From the NCBI GenBank assembly GCA_020024115.1, contig JAHHUF010000019.1, forward strand, positions 1 to 23,435: 23,435 bases of DNA, written 5' to 3'. Origin of the DNA: Anaerofilum sp. Lineage in GTDB: Bacteria > Bacillota > Clostridia > Oscillospirales > Ruminococcaceae. This document shows positions 15,629 through 22,008 of this stretch, in pieces. Position 1 is the stretch's first letter; each line of letters opens with the position of its first letter. Below the pieces are notes generated by a model. That model was not told where the DNA came from and did no database searches. It saw only the letters and a program-made list of their open reading frames with translations. A program made the position numbers and the translations under genes.

Positions 15629-15940
15629 ATGACACTTCGTCGGGTTTTCTTTTGTCTTGTGCCATTGTGTATTTTTTCTTTGGGGGTGAGCTTGTGGTTT
15701 TTGTTTGCTCCTCTTTTTGCCGCACCGGAACCCACTCCGCAGCCGATGTATATTCTTTCGGAAGAAAACGGACATCTGGCTGTTTTTGATTCACAAGGGC
15801 CATCCACAAACAAAGCACTCAAAGTATACCCTGTTTATGTTCGTCTTTTACCCGAAAATGACCAAAGACGCCTGCTGGCAGGAATGGAAATTTATTCCGA
15901 TGCACAGCTTCAGCAACGGCTGGAAGATTATGGCTTATGA
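15629..15940 (+). CDS. Small membrane-anchored protein resembling the BofC C-terminal domain
   Basis: The 103-residue product has an N-terminal hydrophobic segment at about 5-33, either signal peptide or anchor. A short outside domain contains YILSEENGHLAVFDSQ, VYPVYVRLLPENDQRRLLAGMEI and a closing QQRLEDYG. That pattern is like the C-terminal domain of BofC, which in Bacillus restrains the sporulation protease SpoIVB, and like small clostridial relatives of unknown role. A sporulation role is therefore only a suggestion. The ATG has GGGAGG 7 nt upstream; an in-frame ATG at 15527 is rejected because it lies in the divergent promoter and lacks a ribosome binding site. The gene meets the glyoxalase gene tail to tail, overlapping by 6 nt. 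Confidence 0.7.
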   Translation: MTLRRVFFCLVPLCIFSLGVSLWFLFAPLFAAPEPTPQPMYILSEENGHLAVFDSQGPSTNKALKVYPVYVRLLPENDQRRLLAGMEIYSDAQLQQRLEDYGL

Positions 15941-16309
15941 CTCTTTTGCAGGAAGAATCTCAAGCCAATACCCATCCGGGTCACTGATGAAATAAATTCC
16001 CATTGCAGGGTTTTCATAGCAAATACAGCCCATTTCTTTGTGCAGTTGGTGTGCTGCGTCATAGTCCTGTGCAGAAAATGCCAAATGAATTTCATTTTCT
16101 CCCAAATTGTATGGCTCTGTTCGGTCACGCAGCCATGTCAACTCCAGTTGATGAGTTCCAACTCCATCCCCCAAATACACCAAAATAAAGCTGCCATCTT
16201 GTGCCTCTTTGCGCCGCACTTCTTTCAGCCCCAGAGCTTTGGAATAAAACTCCAAACTTGTTTCAAGGTTCAGCACATTGATATTGTTATGTATAAAACG
16301 AAATTGCAT
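15935..16309 (-). CDS. Glyoxalase I / VOC-fold metalloenzyme
   Basis: The 124-residue protein is a vicinal-oxygen-chelate enzyme resembling lactoylglutathione lyase, which detoxifies methylglyoxal. Candidate metal ligands fall at His7, Glu56, His75 and Glu117, close to the His5/Glu56/His74/Glu122 set of E. coli GloA. Recognisable segments are RFIHNNINVLNLETSLEFY, GTHQLELTW, NEIHLAF and YFISDPDGYWLEIL. Since many Clostridia lack glutathione, the true substrate may be another thiol adduct or a different small molecule. An AAGGAG site precedes the ATG. A clear promoter lies 133 nt upstream, leaving a long AU-rich leader. Confidence 0.85.
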   Translation of the reverse strand: MQFRFIHNNINVLNLETSLEFYSKALGLKEVRRKEAQDGSFILVYLGDGVGTHQLELTWLRDRTEPYNLGENEIHLAFSAQDYDAAHQLHKEMGCICYENPAMGIYFISDPDGYWLEILPAKES

Positions 16310-16441
16310 TTTTTCTCTCCTTATTTTATAAAACCGATTTATATCAAAAACGAAATATCCCCTAAAAAAATTGCAGAAAAAACATTTTTTTCTGATTCTG
16401 TTTTGTTTTTGAGTTGTGTTTTTGATTGCTAAAAGAATTTT
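16310..16441 (-). other. Leader of the glyoxalase gene, AT-rich, no gene
   Basis: Between the minus promoter (16442-16470) and the glyoxalase ATG there are about 125 transcribed bases. They contain an AU-only hairpin, CAGAAAAAAA against TTTTTTCTG around 16374-16394, followed on the minus strand by TTTTTTT. It could be a weak attenuator, but A/T tracts this long pair by chance. The rest of the 333-nt divergent gap up to 16642 holds two promoters and repeat copy 2. Confidence 0.3.
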
Positions 16442-16470
16442 ATTATATCCCAGTCGCCTGAATTTTGCAA
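16442..16470 (-). promoter_or_regulatory. Promoter of the glyoxalase gene
   Basis: Minus-strand TTGCAA (16465-16470) and a perfect TATAAT (16442-16447) have a 17-bp spacer. It is arranged back to back with the plus-strand promoter of the acyl-carrier-protein cluster. Confidence 0.75.
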
Positions 16471-16505
16471 GTTTTTACATTGTTATATACTTTCTTTTTC
16501 TTATA

Positions 16506-16514
16506 TGATATAAT
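16506..16514 (+). promoter_or_regulatory. Extended -10 promoter of the FkbH-ACP cluster
   Basis: A perfect TATAAT at 16509-16514 is preceded by TG at 16506-16507, giving TGATATAAT. No good -35 box lies at 16-18 bp spacing, which fits extended -10 promoters. The start would be near 16521, only a few bases before repeat copy 2, so that repeat would form most of the leader RNA. Confidence 0.6.
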
Positions 16515-16527
16515 ACAATTGTTTTAT

Positions 16528-16586
16528 TAGGGCATCTTTGAAAGCCAAGAAATTGATGAATTTTTCGACTTTTCGGATAGCCCCTA
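16528..16586 (+). repeat. Dispersed intergenic repeat, copy 2 (5' leader of the FkbH cluster)
   Basis: A 59-bp element begins TAGGGCATCTTTGAAA and ends TTTCGGATAGCCCCTA; the two ends are imperfect inverted repeats of each other. Its internal part 16537-16567 matches 21049-21079 at 27 of 31 positions, counted by eye. It looks like a shortened form of copy 3, lacking the middle. In RNA it could fold into a long hairpin about 45 nt upstream of the fkbH-like ribosome binding site. Confidence 0.75.
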
Positions 16587-16642
16587 TATTTGAAACAAAA
16601 ATTTCATGCAAATTTTGGCATTTATTTTAGGAGGTATTGGTA

Positions 16643-18421
16643 GTGAATCTGTTGGAATACCCATTCGACCCCTCATTGATTCTCCAAAAAAAGCGCAGTT
16701 TAAAGCGTGAGTTAAGCAAAAAAGAAGGTTTAATTGCGAAAAAAGTGGCAATTATGAGTGGCAGCACCATTGGCGAAATCAAAAATATTTTAGAGCTGTT
16801 TTTGCTGGACAATGGCATCCAACCCACTTTTTATGAAGGTGGATATTCGCTTTTTTACGAAAACATTGTATTTGATGATGGTTCTTTGGCAGCTTTCAAG
16901 CCGGACATTATTTATATTCACACCAGTTGGAGAAACCTAAAAAATCTTCCTTCTCAGGCAGATTCTGCACAACTTTGTGAAGAAAAGCTGGCAGCAGAGT
17001 ATTCTCGTTTTGAGCAGGTTTGGAAAGCAGCCGAAAAATTTGGCTGTCCTGTCATTCAAAACAACTTCGATTTGCCTTTTTACCGTGTTATGGGCAACCT
17101 TGATGGTGTTGACCCTCATGGAAAAGTTCGCTATATCCGCAGACTCAATGAAAAACTGGCAGATTATGCTTCCTCTCACCCCAATTTTTATATCAATGAC
17201 CTTGCATATCTGCAAGCAATTCATGGCATGGAGAAATTTTCTGACCAAACCGCTTGGTATGCTTACAAATACGCTTGTTCCATAGACTGTATCCCCTATC
17301 TGGCACAAAGTGTATCCAACATTATAAAAAGTCTTTTGGGCAAAAACAAAAAACTGGTTGCCTGTGACCTTGACAATACTCTTTGGGGCGGCATCATTGG
17401 CGATGATGGTGCAGAAGGCATCGTAATGGGCAACGAAACCCCAACAGGCATGGCATACAGCGAATTTCAGTCCTACCTCAAGGAACTGTCTGCAATGGGT
17501 GTGTTGTTGAGTGTATGCAGCAAAAACGAAGAAACAAATGCAGTTGCTGGATTTGAACGGGCTGACAGTGTGCTGAAAAAGGATGATTTTGTTTCTTTCA
17601 AAGCAAACTGGAACCCCAAACACCTTAATCTGGCTGAATCTGCAAAAGAAATCAACATTTTGCCTGACAGCTTTGTCTTTATGGATGACAATCCTGCTGA
17701 GCGTGAAATTGTTCGCCGAGAATTGTCTGCTGTATCTGTGCCAGAGTTGTCCGCACCCGAAGATTATATCAAAGCGATTGACCGTATGGGGTATTTTGAA
17801 ACAACCTTGCTGTCTGCGGATGACCGTAAACGCGCTGAAATGTACAAACAAAACCAGCAGCGTGCTGTTTTGGAGCAAAGTTTCGGCAACTATGAGGATT
17901 ATTTGAACAGCTTGGAAATGGTTTGTGACATTGGACATTTTTCACCTGCTCATGCAGAGCGTATCACCCAATTGATTAACAAAACCAACCAGTTCAACCT
18001 TACCACCCGCCGCTATACCGCCGCTGAGGTAGAAACTGTAATGAACAGCCCTGAATATATTACTTTGTTTGGTAAATTAGTGGACAAGTTTGGTGATAAC
18101 GGCATTGTTACAGCCATGATTGGACACATTCAAGGAGATGTTTTGGACATTGACCTGTGGATTATGAGCTGCCGCACATTCAAACGCAACTTAGAACACG
18201 CCATGTTTGATGCTATGGTGCAGGAAGCTGCAAAAAGAGGCATCAAGAAAATTATAGGGCACTACTACCCCACTGCAAAAAACTTGCTGGTAAGCGACTT
18301 TTATGCTACAATAGGCTTTGAAAAAACTGCCGAAGATGAGCAAGGCAGCAAAACCTTTGAATTTACCGGTTTTGAAAGCTATCAGCCTCAGTGCAATGTT
18401 ATGAAAATTCAGCGGGTTTAA
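16643..18421 (+). CDS. FkbH-like HAD-superfamily protein (HAD-IIIC), probable glyceryl/acyl-ACP-forming enzyme
   Basis: The 592-residue product has three parts. An N-terminal SGNH-like region (about 1-225) contains IMSGSTIGE. A HAD domain (about 235-385) shows CDLDNTLWGG with the Asp-x-Asp motif near 242-244, VCSKNEE, and DDNPAERE at about 348-355. A C-terminal acetyltransferase-like domain (about 395-592) shows NKTNQFNLTTRRY and SCRTFKRNLE. FkbH relatives in polyketide pathways take 1,3-bisphosphoglycerate, release phosphate and load a glyceryl group on an acyl carrier protein. The ACP gene directly downstream supports such a role, though the substrate here is inferred. The start is GTG 16643: GGAGG lies 8 nt before it, whereas an upstream in-frame TTG (16637) would leave only 2 nt. 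It is first in a five-gene cluster. Confidence 0.88.
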   Translation: MNLLEYPFDPSLILQKKRSLKRELSKKEGLIAKKVAIMSGSTIGEIKNILELFLLDNGIQPTFYEGGYSLFYENIVFDDGSLAAFKPDIIYIHTSWRNLKNLPSQADSAQLCEEKLAAEYSRFEQVWKAAEKFGCPVIQNNFDLPFYRVMGNLDGVDPHGKVRYIRRLNEKLADYASSHPNFYINDLAYLQAIHGMEKFSDQTAWYAYKYACSIDCIPYLAQSVSNIIKSLLGKNKKLVACDLDNTLWGGIIGDDGAEGIVMGNETPTGMAYSEFQSYLKELSAMGVLLSVCSKNEETNAVAGFERADSVLKKDDFVSFKANWNPKHLNLAESAKEINILPDSFVFMDDNPAEREIVRRELSAVSVPELSAPEDYIKAIDRMGYFETTLLSADDRKRAEMYKQNQQRAVLEQSFGNYEDYLNSLEMVCDIGHFSPAHAERITQLINKTNQFNLTTRRYTAAEVETVMNSPEYITLFGKLVDKFGDNGIVTAMIGHIQGDVLDIDLWIMSCRTFKRNLEHAMFDAMVQEAAKRGIKKIIGHYYPTAKNLLVSDFYATIGFEKTAEDEQGSKTFEFTGFESYQPQCNVMKIQRV

Positions 18422-18448
18422 TCCGCTTTGAAAAGGAGTTAAACAACA

Positions 18449-18691
18449 ATGGATAAACAAACTATTTTTGATGCAGTACAAACAATCTTCCGTGACAACT
18501 TTGATGATGACACTCTGGAAATCACTCGTGAAACCTGTGCAGATGACATCGAAGACTGGGACAGCTTGGAGCAAATCAACCTGCTGAGTGCAATGGAAAA
18601 AAAATTCGGCATCAAATTCCAGCTTGCTGATGTTCGTGGACTTGCCAATGTTGGCGATTTGTTGGACTTGATTGAGCGTATGACTGCTTAA
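18449..18691 (+). CDS. Acyl carrier protein
   Basis: An 80-residue acidic protein with the phosphopantetheine site DWDSLEQINLL; the modified serine is residue 39. The flanking helices (AVQTIFRDNF and LLSAMEKKFGIKF) are as in dedicated carrier proteins. It is less similar to a fatty-acid ACP (which normally has DSLD/DSLDTVEL), suggesting a pathway-specific carrier. An AAGGAG site precedes the ATG. It lies 27 nt after the fkbH-like gene, and a strong terminator hairpin follows 12 nt after its stop codon. Its partners are expected to be the FkbH-like enzyme for loading and the downstream MaoC, reductase and acetyltransferase-like proteins. A phosphopantetheinyl transferase is not in the window. 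Confidence 0.93.
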   Translation: MDKQTIFDAVQTIFRDNFDDDTLEITRETCADDIEDWDSLEQINLLSAMEKKFGIKFQLADVRGLANVGDLLDLIERMTA

Positions 18692-18703
18692 CAAAAACAC
18701 ACC

Positions 18704-18739
18704 GAAAAGCAAAGGCTGGCTGTCTTTGCTTTTCTTTTT
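18704..18739 (+). terminator. Intrinsic terminator inside the cluster, after the ACP gene
   Basis: GAAAAGCAAAG (18704-18714) pairs perfectly with CTTTGCTTTTC (18724-18734) over a 9-nt loop, followed by TTTTTC. Only about 30 nt separate it from the maoC-like ATG and no promoter fits there, so downstream genes must depend on read-through. It would set a step-down in expression after the ACP gene. Confidence 0.82.
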
Positions 18740-18769
18740 CTCAATACCCCGTTATTTGCGAGGTTGATT

Positions 18770-19186
18770 ATGAACAGTTACACACTTGCACAAATTGAAA
18801 AAGGGCTGACGGAATCCTTTACCGTGACCGTTACCGAAGAAAAAATGAATCTTTTTTGCCAATTGTCTGAGGATGTCAGCCCCATTCATATGGATGCAGA
18901 CTATGCTGCACAGCGTGGCTTTGAGGGCAGAGTTTGCTATGGTATGCTGGGTGCGTCTTTTTTTTCGACCCTTGCTGGGGTTTATCTTCCCGGTGAGCAT
19001 TGCTTGCTGCACAGCGTAGAAAGCAAATTTGTAAAACCAATTTTTATCGGGGATACTTTAACCATCACAGGAGTGGTTGATGATGTTAATGACACCTTTG
19101 GAGAAATCACCATCAAAGCTACCATCACCAATCAACATGGCAAAAAGGTAACTCGTGGAGTTATCAAAGCCGGTGTTGCAAAATAA
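18770..19186 (+). CDS. MaoC-type hydratase (R-specific enoyl-ACP/CoA hydratase-like)
   Basis: The 138-residue single hot-dog-fold protein has the hydratase signature SEDVSPIHMDADYA, with catalytic Asp35 and His40, then GFEGRVCYGMLGAS and VESKFVKPIFIGDTL. Family members add or remove water at the beta position of short acyl thioesters with R stereochemistry, as in PhaJ. In this cluster the natural substrate would be an acyl group on the adjacent ACP. The position usually Asn before Pro-Ile/Leu-His reads Ser. ATG 18770 is chosen over TTG 18764, since the GAGG site at 18760-18763 gives 6-nt spacing. The next gene starts 18 nt downstream. Confidence 0.88.
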   Translation: MNSYTLAQIEKGLTESFTVTVTEEKMNLFCQLSEDVSPIHMDADYAAQRGFEGRVCYGMLGASFFSTLAGVYLPGEHCLLHSVESKFVKPIFIGDTLTITGVVDDVNDTFGEITIKATITNQHGKKVTRGVIKAGVAK

Positions 19187-19204
19187 CCTACAAGGAGATT
19201 TTTT

Positions 19205-19933
19205 ATGGCGAATGTTTATTTAATTACCGGTGCTTCCAGCGATGTTGGCATCGCTTTTATCCGTCGTGTTATTCAGCCTGATGACATTGTTATCGCACAA
19301 GGTGCAGGAGATTTATCTGGCTTGGCAGAACTTTGCAAAAGCTATCCCAATATCCATACCTATGATGTAGACTTGTCTGATGCTGCTGCAACTGACTTGT
19401 TTATTCAAGATGTTGCACAAAACTATCCTCTGCCCACCCATATTGTTCACCTGCCTGCTTTGCGTGTTATCAACACAAAATTCAAGAATTTTGACGAACA
19501 ACGGTTTTTACTGGATTTGAATGTGCAAATTTTCAGTGCCGTCAAAATCTGCAAAGCATTTTTGCCCAAAATGGCAAAGGCACACTTTGGCAAGGTTTTG
19601 TTTATGCTCACAAGCTATTTGCTGGGTGTTCCCCCAAAAAACACTGCTGCTTATGTCATGGCGAAAAGCACCTTGCAAGGATTGGCAAAAAGCCTTGCCG
19701 CAGATTATGCGTCTTTTGGCATCACAGTAAACTGTGTTATGCCTAGCATGATGGAAACAAAATTTTTGACCGATACCAGCGATTTAATTGTGCAGGCATC
19801 TGCTGAAGCAAACCCTATGGGACGCAATGCCCGTGTGGAAGATGTTGTGCCTGCAATGGCATTTTTGCTCAGCGATGCAGCATCCTTTATCACCGGTGTC
19901 ACTTTGCCCATCACAGGGGGAAGTGCCTTGTGA
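19205..19933 (+). CDS. Short-chain dehydrogenase/reductase, FabG-like
   Basis: The 242-residue classical SDR has the cofactor loop TGASSDVG (8-15), the structural Asn106, and the catalytic Ser137, Tyr150 and Lys154 in LTSYLLGVPPKNTAAYVMAK. The C-terminus SFITGVTLPITGGSAL is typical of FabG-type ketoreductases, which reduce 3-ketoacyl-ACP. Two points differ from most FabG proteins: the NNAG motif is replaced by HLPA (82-85), and the third glycine of the cofactor loop is Asp13. The substrate is presumably an ACP-bound ketoacyl or related group made in this cluster. A CAAGGAGA site precedes the ATG. The stop overlaps the next start as GTGA. Confidence 0.9.
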   Translation: MANVYLITGASSDVGIAFIRRVIQPDDIVIAQGAGDLSGLAELCKSYPNIHTYDVDLSDAAATDLFIQDVAQNYPLPTHIVHLPALRVINTKFKNFDEQRFLLDLNVQIFSAVKICKAFLPKMAKAHFGKVLFMLTSYLLGVPPKNTAAYVMAKSTLQGLAKSLAADYASFGITVNCVMPSMMETKFLTDTSDLIVQASAEANPMGRNARVEDVVPAMAFLLSDAASFITGVTLPITGGSAL

Positions 19934-20925
19934 GCCAATCAGAAATTATGTTTCGTCATGCTCTGTTGCAGGATAAGCAGCCTATTATTGATTTTCTCAA
20001 CCAAAATTGGGGCAGCCGTCACCCACTTGTCAACCGAGAGGAGTTTTTTAAATACTACTACCAAAATGGCGAAACGATTCAATTTGTTCTAGCATTGGAA
20101 CAAACACAAATTGTTGCAGTTGCCGGTTATATTCTTGCCAACAAAAACCCTATCCGTGATGCTTGGGTTAGCATTTGGTGTGCCAGTGGCAGCAAAAATG
20201 GTGTTGGTTTGGAATTGATGGAGTGCCTTCCTCGTCTTGCAAATATTTGTGTTCTCGCCTGCAACAACATTCGCCCAAAAACAATGGCTTTTTATCGTTT
20301 TTTGGGGTGGCATGCTGACCGCATTTCTCATTTTTACCGTCTTTCCGATAGTAAAAATTTCCAGCTTGTCAAAAATGCTGCACTGTCCTGTCCCGCTCCA
20401 CAGGGCAATCTGACATTACAGCCTGTAACAACCCCAGACCAGTTGGCGCAATTGGGGATTCCAAAAACAGACTGTGTGCCACAAAAAGATATTTGGTATT
20501 TGACACGGCGATATTTTCACTTTCCTCATCAAAGCTATGATGTTTGGGCAGTAATGCAGAAAAATGTTCTTGTTGGGTATTTGATGACACGCACTGTCTT
20601 TGTGGTAGAATGTAACACCTCTGTTTTGCGAATTGTGGACTTTATAGGGCAGCCTGAATGGTTTGGGCAACTGGGCAATGCCATTGAGCAATTGATGAAG
20701 AACATACAAGCTGAATATGCAGACTGCTATTGTGTGGGCATTTCTGCCGATATTTTTGCACAGGCAGGTTTTTTGGAGAGAATAGAAAACGATTCTGTCA
20801 TTGTCCCAAACTATCTGACGCCTCCACTCTGGGAAAATACAGAATATTATTACTTCACCAATCAATCAGAACAGTTTGTCCTTTTCAAAGCAGATGGTGA
20901 CCAAGACCGCCCCAACTTAAATTAA
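19930..20925 (+). CDS. Tandem GNAT-like acyltransferase, probable transferase of the cluster
   Basis: The 331-residue product seems to hold two acetyltransferase-like halves. The first is at about 5-145, with IVAVAGYILAN and the late segment NNIRPKTMAFYRFLGWHA resembling the end of a GNAT fold. A second half runs from about 160 to 320. It ends FVLFKADGDQDRPN; I associate that ending with proteins of surface-polysaccharide loci, but this is from memory and needs a search. No signal peptide or membrane segment is visible. The GTG start overlaps the reductase stop by 4 nt, so the two are coupled. The likely role is to pass the ACP-bound acyl group to an amino or hydroxyl group of a sugar or peptide; the acceptor is unknown. 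Confidence 0.7.
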   Translation: MSQSEIMFRHALLQDKQPIIDFLNQNWGSRHPLVNREEFFKYYYQNGETIQFVLALEQTQIVAVAGYILANKNPIRDAWVSIWCASGSKNGVGLELMECLPRLANICVLACNNIRPKTMAFYRFLGWHADRISHFYRLSDSKNFQLVKNAALSCPAPQGNLTLQPVTTPDQLAQLGIPKTDCVPQKDIWYLTRRYFHFPHQSYDVWAVMQKNVLVGYLMTRTVFVVECNTSVLRIVDFIGQPEWFGQLGNAIEQLMKNIQAEYADCYCVGISADIFAQAGFLERIENDSVIVPNYLTPPLWENTEYYYFTNQSEQFVLFKADGDQDRPNLN

Positions 20926-21002
20926 GACAGTACTGCACAATTTACACAAGAAATTCAGACAACAAGCAGATTTTTGCTTGTTACACTTATTTCTTTCAGC
21001 AA

Positions 21003-21034
21003 AAAACCGCCGAAATGGTTGTTTCGGCGGTTTT
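21003..21034. terminator. Bidirectional terminator between the acyltransferase and lectin genes
   Basis: Arms AAAACCGCCGAAA (21003-21015) and TTTCGGCGGTTTT (21022-21034) form a 13-bp GC-centred stem with a 6-nt loop. On the plus strand it ends the five-gene cluster; on the minus strand it is followed by TTTTTTG and would end transcripts from the lectin gene after they pass through repeat copy 3. Confidence 0.9.
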
Positions 21035-21040
21035 ACTTTT

Positions 21041-21163
21041 GGGTTGTATTTGAAAACTAAGAAATTAACGAATTTTTCGCAATCAATAAATGCAAGGCAA
21101 AAAACAGCAGATACTATTTATTGTAGAAAAAGAAGAAAATTTTGATTTTTCAGATAGCCCCTA
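21041..21163 (-). repeat. Dispersed intergenic repeat, copy 3 (longest copy)
   Basis: About 123 bp, lying between the terminator and the lectin stop codon. One end (21121-21161) matches copy 1, reading GGGGCTATCTGAAAAATCAA on the minus strand. The other end (21049-21079) matches copy 2. It therefore joins the halves seen separately in the other copies and is probably closest to a complete element. The outermost bases (GGGTTGTATTTGAAAA and the reverse of the other end) are degenerate inverted repeats. No transposase frame is inside. Confidence 0.78.
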
Positions 21164-21179
21164 ACTTTTCAGTTAACCC

Positions 21180-21818
21180 TTAATTCTTTTTCTTTGCAGT
21201 TTTTTTGCTGTGTCCACGCTTTTTGCTTGTTTCTTTTTTTGCAGACTTTTCCAACTTGTTTTCTTCTGATTTTACCCCTGCGATTTCAGAAGAAACACAC
21301 TTCGGTTCTTGCACAGGCTTTTCTTCTTGAGCAGGTACTTCTTCTTTTGCAGGTTGAACCTCATTTTCCACTGGCTCAGAAAGATTCCACAATTGACGCT
21401 TTCCGTTGACATCCTGCCAAATTTGTGCCTGTGCCCCCAATTCAGCGCCGTCTTCTCCGCCAACCAAATCCAAGACCTTACCGCTCAGTGTAGATTTAAT
21501 CTTAATGCCTGCACTGCCTGCCAGCACCACTGTCCATAGCTGACTGGCAGCGTCCACATTTTCCCAAAGATGCAGCCAGCAGCCATCTGTAATGCCTGCC
21601 ATCACAACATCCAACACCTTGCCTGATGCTTTGTTTTGCAGTTTATACGCCCCATTTTCTGTGGGTATAAACTTCCACAAATGATTCTCAGCAGCATTTT
21701 CACTTCCCAAGCGAACTGCTGCTCCATTTTCGGAGTTGCCACCCTCAGCCTCCAACATTCCACCCCCTACGGATGCAATGTAATAATATTTATCTGTTTC
21801 GATTTTAATATTTGCCAT
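21180..21818 (-). CDS. Ricin-type beta-trefoil (RICIN) lectin-domain protein with charged tail
   Basis: The 212-residue protein has three repeats of a ricin-B-like trefoil at about 1-147. Each ends in an x-Leu-Trp core: HLW (46-48), QLW (93-95) and QLW (142-144), alongside KASGKVLDV and TLSGKVLDLVGG. Such domains bind carbohydrates. After the trefoil, residues 150-190 are rich in Glu, Pro and Val, and 191-212 in Lys. There is no signal peptide or membrane segment, and no enzymatic domain attached, which is unusual because bacterial RICIN domains are commonly parts of secreted glycosidases. The start ATG has a GGAGA site upstream and a close promoter. Function is not known; release by lysis or a non-classical route cannot be excluded. 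Confidence 0.85.
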   Translation of the reverse strand: MANIKIETDKYYYIASVGGGMLEAEGGNSENGAAVRLGSENAAENHLWKFIPTENGAYKLQNKASGKVLDVVMAGITDGCWLHLWENVDAASQLWTVVLAGSAGIKIKSTLSGKVLDLVGGEDGAELGAQAQIWQDVNGKRQLWNLSEPVENEVQPAKEEVPAQEEKPVQEPKCVSSEIAGVKSEENKLEKSAKKETSKKRGHSKKTAKKKN

Positions 21819-21842
21819 GTTGGATCACTCTCCTTTTGGAGA

Positions 21843-21872
21843 ATTATACTCTCTAACTCCTGTTTTCGTCAA
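21843..21872 (-). promoter_or_regulatory. Promoter of the lectin gene
   Basis: Minus-strand TTGACG (21867-21872) and a perfect TATAAT (21843-21848) are spaced by 18 bp. The start would be near 21836, giving a leader of under 20 nt. It is divergent to the promoter of the DUF3783-AlkD pair. Confidence 0.75.
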
Positions 21873-21944
21873 TATTTCTGACAAAAAGAATCCTTTTCTT
21901 TTACAAAAGTACATTTTTATGCCCTATCTTTGAAATATTTATCA

Positions 21945-21973
21945 TTGCCTTTTGGGGATTATCTGTGTAAAAT
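21945..21973 (+). promoter_or_regulatory. Promoter of the DUF3783-AlkD gene pair
   Basis: TTGCCT (21945-21950) and TAAAAT (21968-21973) are spaced by 17 bp, about 35 nt before the ATG. It is weaker than the other promoters listed here. Confidence 0.55.
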
Positions 21974-22008
21974 AAAACCAACAACATATTTTTTATAAAG
22001 GAGTTTTT

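Noticed and set aside
16937..17938. Minus-strand open frame of 333 codons opposite the FkbH-like gene
   Set aside because: It is antisense to a well-supported gene, has no convincing start site, and its translation has no recognisable domain.
21829..21842. TCTCC/GGAGA hairpin covering the ribosome binding site of the lectin gene
   Set aside because: The predicted transcription start near 21836 falls inside it, so the upstream arm would not be in the RNA.
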